NCBI GenBank assembly: GCA_910574935.1
Contig: CAJTCU010000003.1
Coordinates: forward strand, 62,001 to 126,000
Length of the DNA stretch: 64,000 nucleotides
Direction of reading: 5' to 3'
Origin: Oscillospiraceae bacterium
Lineage (GTDB): Bacteria; Bacillota; Clostridia; Oscillospirales; Acutalibacteraceae
Shown here: piece by piece, positions 53,583 to 61,955 of the stretch
Layout: each line of letters starts with the position of its first letter
How positions within the stretch are numbered: the first letter of the stretch is position 1
Program-made: the position numbers and the translations under genes
Notes under the pieces: generated by a model
Told to the model about the DNA's origin: nothing
The model's database searches: none
Seen by the model: only the letters and a program-made list of their open reading frames with translations

Positions 53583-54575
53583 TCAGTTTTCCGGCTTCAG
53601 CTGGGCCAGGGTGGCGGGCATGCTGTGGCCGGTGTTCACCTTGCCCGGACCGGTGACCAGGTCGAAACAGGAGGCAATGATGCGCCCGTCCCAGAAGATG
53701 GGCTCGCCGGGCTGGTTCAGCTCGCCGTGCAAGCCGTCGCTGTCCGGGCTCTGGGCAATACGCCGCACCGTGCCGTCAGGCTTAATCATGGCAATGGCGT
53801 TTGCGCAGAAGTCCGCTACATACAGGTTGCCCTTGTCGTCGAAGGTCATCCCGTCAGTGCTCTCCAGCTGGGACCAGTCCTGGGCAAAGACCTTATTTTC
53901 CTTTAAGCTGCCGTCCTCATTGAAAGTCAGCTTATACACCGCGCCGTCGCCGAAGTTGCCCACGTACAGGTTGCCCTCCTTGTCGAACACAATGCCGTCA
54001 GCCCCGTACTGGCAGTCGGGGTTTTCTGTGATAAAGGTGGCGAAAATGTGCTTGTCCTCCAGGGTGTTGGTAATGGCGATGTTCTCTTCCTCCAGACCGA
54101 AGCGGTACACACAGCTGACCAGCTTGCCAGAGGGGTCCTTGACCGGGTGCAGGTAGCTTTGGGTCACGTACATATAGCCGTCCTTAATGCGGATACCGTT
54201 GGGGTGCTCCATGCCGTAGGCCACCACCCGGGTCTCCAAAATCTCGCCGGCCTCGGTGACCTTCAGCTTCAGTACCCGGCCCTTAAAGAGGACCTCTTCC
54301 TTTTCGGTCCAGCCCTGGTTGTCGCAGAGGTATACATTATAGTCTTTGTCAAAGGCGATGCCCATGTTTCTGGCCACGCCGGTCTCGGGGTGGGGGGGCA
54401 CGTCGAACCACTTGGCCACATGGCCCTCCCGGTCCAGCTTGACTACGCAGCCGGAAATATTATCATCGGCGTAGTTGGGGCAGGAGAGGACCAGGTTGCC
54501 TTTTTGGTCGATTTCCATGCCGTCGGGGGTGCAGATGTACTCGGGAAGGATTGAGAACAGGGTAGAAGTTTGCAT
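53583..54575 (-). CDS. SMP-30/gluconolactonase-like beta-propeller
   Basis: This 330-residue protein has repeated blade motifs ending in D(K/D)(E/K)GNLYV: TPDGMEIDQKGNLVLSCPNY, YGADGIVFDKEGNLYVGNFG and TDGMTFDDKGNLYVADFC. It matches the SMP-30/gluconolactonase/LRE family, whose members open sugar lactones with a metal ion. There is no signal peptide, so it is cytoplasmic. It lies between the Zn-dehydrogenase and the FGGY kinase, fitting a dehydrogenase-lactonase-kinase route. Confidence 0.85.
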   Translation of the reverse strand: MQTSTLFSILPEYICTPDGMEIDQKGNLVLSCPNYADDNISGCVVKLDREGHVAKWFDVPPHPETGVARNMGIAFDKDYNVYLCDNQGWTEKEEVLFKGRVLKLKVTEAGEILETRVVAYGMEHPNGIRIKDGYMYVTQSYLHPVKDPSGKLVSCVYRFGLEEENIAITNTLEDKHIFATFITENPDCQYGADGIVFDKEGNLYVGNFGDGAVYKLTFNEDGSLKENKVFAQDWSQLESTDGMTFDDKGNLYVADFCANAIAMIKPDGTVRRIAQSPDSDGLHGELNQPGEPIFWDGRIIASCFDLVTGPGKVNTGHSMPATLAQLKPEN

Positions 54576-54619
54576 TAAAGATACCGCCTTTCAAAATTAT
54601 AGAATAAGAGGGATGAATT

Positions 54620-55200
54620 TCGTCAATAAGCGCGTGGTCCAAGGGCGGAGAAAGTCCCGGCTGCCGCTTCGGTCGGTGCTGGATGCGCCCCATCGGGACG
54701 CGGCGCCCGAGCCGGCAGGAGAGGCAGGCCCCTGGTAGGGTTTGGGGCGACGCCTCAAGGCCCTTGTCCTTCCCCATAAAAGCGCGTTACGGGGAAGGTT
54801 GGCTTTGCCAACGCCTGGGGGCCGCGCTTGTGGGGAAGGGGTTCTTGCAAGAAAAAACGCACCTCGGGCCACCCGTCAGCCTCATTTCCGCGAAGCGGGC
54901 GCACCCGCGCCGGACCTTTAATCAGCAAAAACAAATTTCTTCAAAGGAATCCTTTGGGCAATAGGGGCAAGGGCCCGCCATGGGAGCCGGCATCTACCGG
55001 GCCGCTGTTTCGGCGGGTTCGCCGAAAAGCGCTGGGGGTACGGCGGCGGGGAAGGGGGCTTAACTGGCGTTTCCGTTTGGCGGGGGGCTTTTTTCTTTGT
55101 CCGCCGCCTTAAGGTCAAGACCGCCTCCGGCGGCAAGGGGCTTTGCCCCCTTGACCCCTACCAGGGGAACTATCCCCTGGACCCCGTCATTTTCCGGCTT
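54620..55200. repeat. Large intergenic repeat, family L, full copy
   Basis: A ~0.58 kb copy of the block at 49630-50150, in the same orientation, with GAGCCGGCAGG, CTTGTCCTTCCCC, CTTGCAAGAAAAAA, AATAGGGGCAAGGGCCC, CCGGGCCGCTGTTT, CCTCCGGCGGCAAGG and CCCCTGGACCCC landmarks. It separates the SMP-30-like gene from the Zn-dehydrogenase of the same cluster. Confidence 0.75.
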
Positions 55201-55224
55201 TTTCGGCTTCTTCTCTTTTTGCCC

Positions 55225-56265
55225 TTACGGGAAGCTTATCACCATCTTCTTCACGTCCGGGTCCCGGCGCTCGATCTTCTCAAAGGGGGTCAGCGCCTCC
55301 TCAAAGGGGAATACATGGGAGATGAAGTCCATGGGGTCCAGCACCCCGCTGTTAATCCACGCCATCACCTGGCTATGGGCCTGGGCCTCCTCCTTCTTCG
55401 AGGGCCACTGGACAAATTGCAGCGTCCAGTTATAGGGCGCCCGGCTCCAGTCCAGCTCCATGCCCAGCTTGGGAGAAATCCCATAGCAGCAGATCTTTCC
55501 GTTATAACATACCAGCTCCATAGCCTGGTTGATCAGGGCGTTCATGCCTACCGCGTCCACCACATAGTCTACCCCGTCGGGGAACAGGGCCCGTATCTCC
55601 CGGTTTACGTCAGTCTTGGTGCTGTTAAAAGCCAAGTCGGCCCCCATGGCCAGGGCCTCTTCCACTTTTTGGTCGTTGATATCCACCGCGATGATTTTTC
55701 CCAGCCCCAGCAGCCGGGAAAACCGGATGAAGCACAGCCCCACCGGCCCCGCGCCAAACACTACCACGTTCTGGTTTGGCATAAAGCCGAACCGCCGGAT
55801 GGCGCTGAGTACCTCGCGGAAAGTGATAATCATGGAGGCGGAAACCGGGTCTACCCGGTCGGTTTTTTTCAGCACGGTCTGGGCAAAGTACCCTTCGCTG
55901 GGAACCAGCAGCCCGTCTTGCTCATAGGCCGCGGCATCCCCCACCAGGGCATACTCCGCATAGGCCCCCCAGCCGGGGGTAAAGCCCTCCACTGCCTCTT
56001 CCAAAAAAGGCAGCAAAACCAGGTCTCCCGCAGACATGCTCCGCACACGGCTTCCGCGCTCTACCACTTCCCCCACGCCCTCGTGGCCCAGAATGGCCGG
56101 ATAGGCAGAAAAATTCTTAAAATTCCGGTGGATCAGTTTGGTGTCCGTGCCGTTGCACACCCCGCAGCTTTTCATCCGCACCAGGGCCTGGTAATCCCCC
56201 GGCACAGGCTTTGGCACTTGGGCAAATGATAGTTCGCCCTTTTCGTTCACAGTCAATACTTTCAT
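55225..56265 (-). CDS. Zinc-dependent alcohol/polyol dehydrogenase
   Basis: This 346-residue medium-chain dehydrogenase has the catalytic zinc Cys in CGVCNGTDTK, GHEGVGEVVERG and a Rossmann motif VFGAGPVGLCFIRFSRLLG with VDINDQ (NAD preference). The usual four-cysteine structural zinc loop is not seen. The start at 56265 has AAGGAGG and a promoter close upstream. As first gene of the sugar cluster it may oxidise a polyol or aldose. The substrate is unknown. Confidence 0.88.
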   Translation of the reverse strand: MKVLTVNEKGELSFAQVPKPVPGDYQALVRMKSCGVCNGTDTKLIHRNFKNFSAYPAILGHEGVGEVVERGSRVRSMSAGDLVLLPFLEEAVEGFTPGWGAYAEYALVGDAAAYEQDGLLVPSEGYFAQTVLKKTDRVDPVSASMIITFREVLSAIRRFGFMPNQNVVVFGAGPVGLCFIRFSRLLGLGKIIAVDINDQKVEEALAMGADLAFNSTKTDVNREIRALFPDGVDYVVDAVGMNALINQAMELVCYNGKICCYGISPKLGMELDWSRAPYNWTLQFVQWPSKKEEAQAHSQVMAWINSGVLDPMDFISHVFPFEEALTPFEKIERRDPDVKKMVISFP

Positions 56266-56317
56266 GCACACTTCCTCCTTTTCCAAGACCTGCTTTTGGC
56301 CATCTTCTTGTGGTATA

Positions 56318-56346
56318 ATCATATAGTTTTTTCTTTCTAATGTCAA
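56318..56346 (-). promoter_or_regulatory. Sigma-A promoter of the sugar-catabolic cluster
   Basis: TTGACA (56341-56346) and TATGAT (56318-56323) are 17 bases apart, about 50 bases upstream of the Zn-dehydrogenase start. Confidence 0.75.
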
Positions 56347-56349
56347 TTC

Positions 56350-56740
56350 AATGCCCCAAAACGCCAAATAATTCTCCATTTGATATAAGAAAAGCCAGTT
56401 TCTATATGTATTATAAAGCAGCGCAACCCGAAAGTTCCCGCAACAAAGGCGCCAGACCGGCGTCCAGCTCTTCCTCAATAATCCCCCCTACAGAGGCCGC
56501 GTTTTGCATGGGTATTGCCCAAACAAAATTTTCCTGCGACCTCTGCGCAAAGACTTGCGCCGGTGATTCTAAAGCTTTGCTTTCCATCCATTGTTTTCCT
56601 GTGACGGTATGCCCCAAAACTTTTCAGGCGAAACTCCAAAAATCTTCACATCGTTTTCACAATGAGGGGGGATAATAGAGCCATCGTAAGAAAACAACAC
56701 GCGGAGCCAGAAAAAGGCTCTTTACAAATTTGAAAGGAGC
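56350..56740. other. Divergent intergenic region without a clear gene
   Basis: Between the Zn-dehydrogenase promoter and htrA. A minus frame of ~68 codons exists at 56411-56617 but shows no convincing ribosome site or family. It is kept as unassigned. Confidence 0.35.
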
Positions 56741-56747
56741 GACTATA

Positions 56748-58313
56748 ATGTATCCGTACAACGAAAATGATGATAAAATTCTAGAGCAGCAGAAACCCGA
56801 AAGCACCAGCCAGACCCAGCAGCAAAGTTCTGTAGAGGCTGGCAGCGGGACGGGAAGCCCCGCGATGGACAGCAGTCCGGCGGGGCCGGGCAGTCCGGCT
56901 GGGCCGGGCTTCGGAACCGGAGCGTATCCCTATACCGCTCAGACCGGCGGGCAGGCTTTCCCCACAGCCAATACCTACCACGGGACCGGAAACAACAGCG
57001 CTTCTTACAGCTGGGGTCCTGCCTATAATACCACTCCCCCGCAGTCCGCCAGCCCCTATACTGCCCAGACCTCCTACTACACCCAGCCCCCAAAGCCCCC
57101 CAAGAAAAAGGGCTCGGCTGGCAAAAAGGTGGCCAAGGCCATTGGGGCAGTGGCCCTTTGCGCGGCGGTCTCCTTGGGGTCTGTGGGAACCTTTGCGGCA
57201 CTGATTCAAAATGGCGTGGTGAACGTGCAAAGCCCGGAAGACGCAAGCGACACGGCCGCCTTTACTCTTTACAAAAAAGAAGCTTCCGCAAACACCACCC
57301 CCACTACCACTCGAGGGGAAATGACCACCCAGGAGGTGGCCCAAAAGCTGATTCCCTCTGTGGTGTGCGTGCAGAACTATCAGGTTCGCCGTCAGAGCGG
57401 CAATATCTGGGAGCAGTTTGGCTTCTATTCTCAGGACGAGGCCCAGGAGGGCGGCGAACTCTCCCCCGCAGGCGAGGGCTCGGGCATTATCCTCTCCAAG
57501 GACGGCTATATTGTTACCAACCAGCACGTAATTGACGGAGCTACCAATATCTCGGTAGTCACTTCGGACGGCTCCACCTATGATGCCCGGCTAGTGGGGG
57601 AGGACACCCAGACCGACCTGGCGGTGCTGAAAATTGACACAGAAGACGAGCTGGTCCCCGCCGAGTTCGGCGACTCCGATGATCTGCAAGTTACCGACCA
57701 GGTGCTGGCCATTGGCAACCCTGGGGGCCTACAGTTCAACTCCAGCGTAACCATTGGCTATGTATCGGCCCTAAACCGCCCGGTAACCAACAGCGAGACC
57801 GGTTTTATGGTGAACTGCATCCAGACCGACGCGGCCATTAACCCGGGTAACTCCGGCGGCGCGCTGGTGAACAGCGACGGCCTGGTGGTGGGCATCAACT
57901 CCTCGAAAATCGCGGCTACAGAGTATGAAGGCATGGGGTTTGCCATTCCCTCCAGTGTGGCGCAGCCCATTGTCTCCGACCTCATTGAGCACGGTTATGT
58001 AACCAACCGGCCTATGCTGGGGGTTCGAGGTGAATTTCTTAACCGGTTGCAGGCCAACTATATCGGTCTATCCCAGGGATTCATGATTGGTAGCGTGGAC
58101 ACAGATAGTGCCAAAGCTTCTGGTCTGCAAATGTATGACATTGTCACAGCAATTGATGATACCCAGCTAGTTTCTGCCAACACCATCTCTTCTTATCTGG
58201 CTACCAAAAAACCCGGCGACAAAGTGACTCTTACCGTAGACCGGCTGGTCACTGGGGAATCGGGTCTAAAAATAGAGCTGACTCTCTCGGCCAATACCGG
58301 CGAGTCGGACTAA
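56748..58313 (+). CDS. htrA: HtrA/DegP-type membrane-anchored serine protease
   Basis: This 521-residue protein has a ~115-residue cytoplasmic disordered region rich in Gln, Ser, Pro and Gly, then one membrane helix (about 128-155). An extracytoplasmic trypsin-like domain holds the triad His (VTNQHVIDG), Asp (QTDLAVLKI) and Ser (NPGNSGGALVNS). A C-terminal PDZ domain follows (VDTDSAKASGLQMYDIVTAI). HtrA degrades misfolded exported proteins. AAAGGAG lies upstream of the ATG at 56748. Two terminators follow. Confidence 0.94.
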   Translation: MYPYNENDDKILEQQKPESTSQTQQQSSVEAGSGTGSPAMDSSPAGPGSPAGPGFGTGAYPYTAQTGGQAFPTANTYHGTGNNSASYSWGPAYNTTPPQSASPYTAQTSYYTQPPKPPKKKGSAGKKVAKAIGAVALCAAVSLGSVGTFAALIQNGVVNVQSPEDASDTAAFTLYKKEASANTTPTTTRGEMTTQEVAQKLIPSVVCVQNYQVRRQSGNIWEQFGFYSQDEAQEGGELSPAGEGSGIILSKDGYIVTNQHVIDGATNISVVTSDGSTYDARLVGEDTQTDLAVLKIDTEDELVPAEFGDSDDLQVTDQVLAIGNPGGLQFNSSVTIGYVSALNRPVTNSETGFMVNCIQTDAAINPGNSGGALVNSDGLVVGINSSKIAATEYEGMGFAIPSSVAQPIVSDLIEHGYVTNRPMLGVRGEFLNRLQANYIGLSQGFMIGSVDTDSAKASGLQMYDIVTAIDDTQLVSANTISSYLATKKPGDKVTLTVDRLVTGESGLKIELTLSANTGESD

Positions 58314-58352
58314 CCCAGAGTACAAGTTTTCTTTTTCATAATCTCCTTTTTC

Positions 58353-58398
58353 AAGCGGAAGGCCCGGAGCGGAAAGCTCTTGGCCTTTCGCTTGTTTT
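58353..58398 (+). terminator. Terminator of htrA
   Basis: AAGCGGAAGGCC pairs with GGCCTTTCGCTT around a short loop, followed by GTTTTCG. Confidence 0.7.
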
Positions 58399-58408
58399 CG
58401 TACAAAAG

Positions 58409-58456
58409 GACCCGCTTTCCCCCAGCGCTACGCCAAGGGAAAACGGGTCTTTTTTC
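58409..58456. terminator. Terminator between htrA and the gerQ-like gene
   Basis: GACCCGCTTTCCC pairs with GGGAAAACGGGTC, followed by TTTTTT on the plus strand. The minus side also has a T-rich flank, so it could end the gerQ-like transcript too. Confidence 0.7.
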
Positions 58457-58465
58457 AAAGAGCGG

Positions 58466-58885
58466 CTACCGCCGGTTTCCGCCGTTGTGGGGGCCAGGCA
58501 GCAGGTTATAGTTAAAGCGGGGCCGGTCGTTGGGCATATAGAAATAGACAAACTTCACAGAGAAAATATCGCAGATAATAAAGTTATTCACTGGCTCGTC
58601 GTACAGGGTGACAAAACTTCTGCCCACCAGGTAGAGCAACCCCTGCTTGCGCATAATTTCATTGGTGCCAATCAGGAATTCGATGACTACAAAGTTCCCA
58701 ATATTTTGAGATAGAATAGCCTGCATGGACCCCCGCATCTCTTCTGAATCAAAATCCTCCTGGGGCGGATGCTCAAAGTTATCCATCTGGGCCGCGCCGT
58801 CCGCGGCGGCGATGTAGTCCGCCCGGCCGTAGATTCTGCGCATTCCAGAAGAGTTTCTACCGCATTCTCTTTGGTTTCCGTTCAT
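58466..58885 (-). CDS. gerQ: GerQ-like spore coat protein
   Basis: This 139-residue protein has an Asn/Gln/Arg-rich N-terminus. The C-terminal ~75 residues (IGNFVVIEFLIGTNEIMRKQG, YLVGRSFVTLYDEP, FIICDIFSVKFVYFY) fit the compact beta fold of GerQ/YwdL. GerQ is needed for CwlJ function in spore germination, and the gene directly follows a cwlJ-type gene here, strongly supporting the call. GGGAGG lies 8 bases before the ATG. Similarity is fold-level, so the name is provisional. Confidence 0.68.
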   Translation of the reverse strand: MNGNQRECGRNSSGMRRIYGRADYIAAADGAAQMDNFEHPPQEDFDSEEMRGSMQAILSQNIGNFVVIEFLIGTNEIMRKQGLLYLVGRSFVTLYDEPVNNFIICDIFSVKFVYFYMPNDRPRFNYNLLPGPHNGGNRR

Positions 58886-58935
58886 ATGGTCTGCCTCCCG
58901 TCTATTTTTTTGTTAAGTACCGGCCAGCCTCCGCC

Positions 58936-59370
58936 CTATGTTTCAGCGTAGCTCTCCGTAGGGTTATAGAAGCAGTGGTCCCCCAGCCGGATTACAAAGC
59001 GCCCTACCTGCGAGGGAAAATTCTGCCGGCAGTTTGGGCTAAAAGGGTTGAAGTACCACAGGGCAAAACCCAGGTTGGTCAGCCGGTGCCCCGCAATGGC
59101 CCAGTCCGCAATGCTGTAGTGCACATCTGTGGGCCGCATATTGTAAATGTTCTGCATATTGTACTGCCCGCCCACCACCTCCATTACACAGGTAAACTGT
59201 CTGGGCTGGTAGACCACCTCTCGTATGGTGTACAGCCGTCCATATTCCCCGTAAGTCACCCGCACCCGGTTCATCACCACGCAGGCCACCGCCCGCATCC
59301 CTGTGTCGCCCTCGCCGCCGGCCTCGCACTCGATAATGCGCGCCAGGATCTCTCTGTCAGAAAACGCCAC
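58936..59370 (-). CDS. cwlJ: Spore cell-wall hydrolase, CwlJ/SleB type
   Basis: This 144-residue Hydrolase_2 domain protein has EREI-type opening (FSDREILARIIECEAGGEG), VACVVMNRV, QFTCV, ALWYFNPFSPN and the ending GDHCFYNP, the classical CwlJ/SleB pattern. No signal peptide is present, as in CwlJ, which reaches the spore coat from the mother cell. The GTG at 59370 has AAGGAGG upstream. It is paired with the gerQ-like gene, which supports a cortex-lysis role in germination. Confidence 0.88.
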   Translation of the reverse strand: MAFSDREILARIIECEAGGEGDTGMRAVACVVMNRVRVTYGEYGRLYTIREVVYQPRQFTCVMEVVGGQYNMQNIYNMRPTDVHYSIADWAIAGHRLTNLGFALWYFNPFSPNCRQNFPSQVGRFVIRLGDHCFYNPTESYAET

Positions 59371-59479
59371 GCTCCTTCCTCCTTCACGGCCCCAGGCCCT
59401 GTTCATTCCGTAAATCCTATGCCCCGTCCCCTAAAAGTAGAACCCTTGCCCCAGGGTCTGTGTTATGGATGGATCAAAA

Positions 59480-59510
59480 GGAGCAGGCCTCTGTCTCTGG
59501 GGCCTGCTCC
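59480..59510 (-). terminator. Terminator reading on the minus strand
   Basis: GGAGCAGGCC pairs with GGCCTGCTCC, with CCTTTTGATCC following on the minus strand. It lies just downstream of the decayed SLH gene, consistent with being its old terminator. Confidence 0.55.
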
Positions 59511-59587
59511 TCTCTTGGGAGAATATTTTTGTTTTCCAGACGCGGTTCTATCCCCGGGCTGCTCTTCTTCTCCCAGTTCCAGGGTCG

Positions 59588-59890
59588 GGGGCGCGGGTGG
59601 TGGTTCCGCTGGGGTTAAAAAGCGCCGTCCGTCCCGTTGACAAGCCCCGGGGCGGTTCGGGCCGCCACCGCGTCATGGGCCCAGGGGGCAATCTGCTCCC
59701 GGTCCGCGTAGTCCAGGGGCGGCAGTCTAAGTAATATCCGAACCATCCAGGGTATAATAAATACTGCCCCCCGCTGGGCGGTGACTTACCAGCAGCCGGC
59801 CGTTTTCCAGGGTAACAGAGCCTTCCGGGGTCTTTACAGGCCCCAGGTCTGTACCGCTGGGCCGGCAACGCGGCGCTTTCACATTTTATC
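59588..59890 (-). pseudogene. Decayed gene fragment with CHB_HEX_C-like and SLH-like segments
   Basis: On the minus strand, one frame reads VTLENGRLLVS then GGSIYYTLDGSD, matching CHB_HEX_C repeats, then meets a stop. Another frame continues DYADREQIAPWAHDAVAA and GLVNGTDGA, and a third FNPSGTTTRAP; together these match one SLH repeat. Three frames and a stop within ~300 bases show decay by frameshifts. The parent was probably a secreted, wall-anchored protein. Confidence 0.6.
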
Positions 59891-59983
59891 CCGCAAATTA
59901 TCTCTGCCGCATTTTTCGTGTGGTAAATTTCTTTCCCATATGGTATAATCAGTACACAGATTTTAGCAAAAGGAGGTCGCGCT

Positions 59984-60898
59984 ATGTGGGAGCTGATTAA
60001 AAAACACGTCAACTGGTTTATCTGCCGCATCAACCGCAACCGCCTGGACTCCTCCGCGGCCCACGGGGCGTTTTTTCTCATCACCTCCTTCCTGCCCTTT
60101 TTGGCCTTTCTGCTCACCTTAATGCAGCGGATCCACTTTGCCTCTGGCCTTACCATTATCGAAGTCGCCCTGGATCTGCTGCCCCCCACCATCTCTACCG
60201 CTTTGGCCCAAATTATCCCCAGCCCCATTGTGGCCTCGGGGGTGCTGCCCGTGGCGGTGATCATGTCCGTATGGTCCTCCTCTATGGGCATGGTGGCCAT
60301 CATCAAAGGTTTGGACCAGGTTTACGGGGTGAAAGAGGTCCGCAACTATATTGCGCTGCGGCTGATGGCCATGGTCTATGTACTGCTCTTGGCCGTGGCG
60401 CTCATCGCGGCGGCGCTTCTCTTGGTGTTTGGCTCCACCATTTATAAATTCCTGTTGGAGCGCTGGCCCCTGGTGGCGGCCCTGTTGATTAACTTCAAGT
60501 CCCTGGCGGGCTTTATTATGCTTTTCGCCTTTTTCATTCTGCTGTACTGCTTTGTGCCAAAACGTCGGGTAAAGCTCCGCCACAACTTGGCAGGAGCTGC
60601 CTTTGGGGCCGGGGGCTGGGTGCTGTTCTCCTTTTTCTTCTCCCTATTTGTGGAAAACTTTTCCGATTTTTCCATTTATGGCAGCCTTGCCACCCTAGTC
60701 ATCCTGATGTTCTGGCTGTTTTTCTGCATGTATATTTTGTTTTTAGGGGGCGAGGTCAGCGTGTGGCTGGCTACCAGCGGCATTCAAAAGGATCTGCGGG
60801 CCCTTTGGCGCAGGAAGCCGAAGAAATATAAAATCAAGCGCGTCCCGGCTAAAACTCAATCTACTGCCGGGCCAAAACCGGAAGGGAAGGATGAATAG
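59984..60898 (+). CDS. YihY/BrkB-family membrane protein
   Basis: This 304-residue integral membrane protein has about six helices and the family pattern SSAAHGAFFLITSFLPFLAF near the N-terminus, PVAVIMSVWSSSMGMVAI and SIYGSLATLVILMFWLFF. The basic C-terminal tail is cytoplasmic. Function is unsettled; the old RNase BN label is a misassignment in the family. AAAAGGAGG precedes the ATG. A TATAAT at 59942-59947 with a poor -35 may be its promoter. The NUDIX gene overlaps its stop by one base. Confidence 0.9.
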   Translation: MWELIKKHVNWFICRINRNRLDSSAAHGAFFLITSFLPFLAFLLTLMQRIHFASGLTIIEVALDLLPPTISTALAQIIPSPIVASGVLPVAVIMSVWSSSMGMVAIIKGLDQVYGVKEVRNYIALRLMAMVYVLLLAVALIAAALLLVFGSTIYKFLLERWPLVAALLINFKSLAGFIMLFAFFILLYCFVPKRRVKLRHNLAGAAFGAGGWVLFSFFFSLFVENFSDFSIYGSLATLVILMFWLFFCMYILFLGGEVSVWLATSGIQKDLRALWRRKPKKYKIKRVPAKTQSTAGPKPEGKDE

Positions 60899-61941
60899 TG
60901 GAACTTTGGGACATCTATGACGGAGAGGGCAGGCCCACCGGCCGCACCCAGACCCGGGAAACGCCCCTGGCCCCAGGGGACTACCACCTGGCGGTGACCG
61001 TGGTGGTCGTTAATGGGGCGGGACAGGTGTTCTGCACTCTGCGAAGCAAGGCCAAGCGCCAGATGCCCGGGGTGTGGGAGAACCCCGGCGGCGGGGTCTT
61101 GGCCGGGGAGGAGAGCCGCGCGGCCGCTGTGCGGGAGCTCTGGGAAGAGACGGGCATTCAGGCCACGCCAGAAGAACTGCGGTTTCTCTACCGGAGAAAG
61201 GCGGAGGGACTGAATGCGGAGGGCTTTTTTATGGACGTGTATGGCCTGCGGCGAGACTTTCCGGCGGAGAGCGCGGTCTTGCAGCCCGGCGAGGTGGACG
61301 GCGCCCAGTGGATGGATCTGGACCTGTGGGAGGAGAAAGCCCGGGCAGGGGAGATATTGGCCGGAGCCTACACGGACCAGTTTTTTGCCGCTGTGCGGAC
61401 TTTGGCAGAGGAGCCTGTCCCAGAGCTGCTGGACATCTATGACGCAAAAGGACATTCCACCGGCCGCCTGCACCGGCGGGGCACGGATTTATTGCCCGGG
61501 GAGTTCTGTCTAGCCACCGCCGTTGTGATCTATAATCCATTGGGGCAGATTCTCTGCACCCTGCGCAGTCCAGAAAAGAAGGTGCTTCCCAATACCTGGG
61601 AGTGCCCAGGCGGAAGCGCCCTGGCCGGGGAGACCAGCCTGCAAGGGGCGGTGCGGGAACTGAGGGAGGAGACGGGAATCATGGCCAGCCCCCAGGAGCT
61701 GCAACATATCCTGCGGGTTCAAGGCCGGTTTTCGGACGGAGGCGAACTGTTGGATTTATATGCCCTGCGCCGGGATATTCCCGCCGGCGGGGTAAAGCTT
61801 CAGCCGGGAGAAACCGTAGACGCCCGGTGGTTTCCCCTGGCAGAGTGGGAGGAAAAGGTTCGGGCCGGAGAGATCTGGGCCGGGGCCAGAACAGAGGAAT
61901 TTTTCGACCAGGTGCGGGCCTTAGCCGCGCCCAATCATTAA
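60898..61941 (+). CDS. Tandem NUDIX hydrolase
   Basis: This 347-residue protein is an internal duplication. Each half (about 1-172 and 173-347) has an L(W/L)DIYD.G..TGR opening and a NUDIX box: GGVLAGEESRAAAVRELWEE and GGSALAGETSLQGAVRELRE. Both keep the GX5EX7REUXEEXGU residues. Single-domain relatives act on nucleoside diphosphates or isopentenyl-type substrates (YfcD group); substrate unknown. The GTG start overlaps the YihY stop by one base. Confidence 0.88.
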   Translation: MELWDIYDGEGRPTGRTQTRETPLAPGDYHLAVTVVVVNGAGQVFCTLRSKAKRQMPGVWENPGGGVLAGEESRAAAVRELWEETGIQATPEELRFLYRRKAEGLNAEGFFMDVYGLRRDFPAESAVLQPGEVDGAQWMDLDLWEEKARAGEILAGAYTDQFFAAVRTLAEEPVPELLDIYDAKGHSTGRLHRRGTDLLPGEFCLATAVVIYNPLGQILCTLRSPEKKVLPNTWECPGGSALAGETSLQGAVRELREETGIMASPQELQHILRVQGRFSDGGELLDLYALRRDIPAGGVKLQPGETVDARWFPLAEWEEKVRAGEIWAGARTEEFFDQVRALAAPNH

Positions 61942-61955
61942 GGGAGGTTTTTTAG

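Noticed and set aside
56411-56617. 68-codon minus-strand frame between the Zn-dehydrogenase and htrA
   Set aside because: No ribosome site, no family motif, and unlike neighbouring genes in context.
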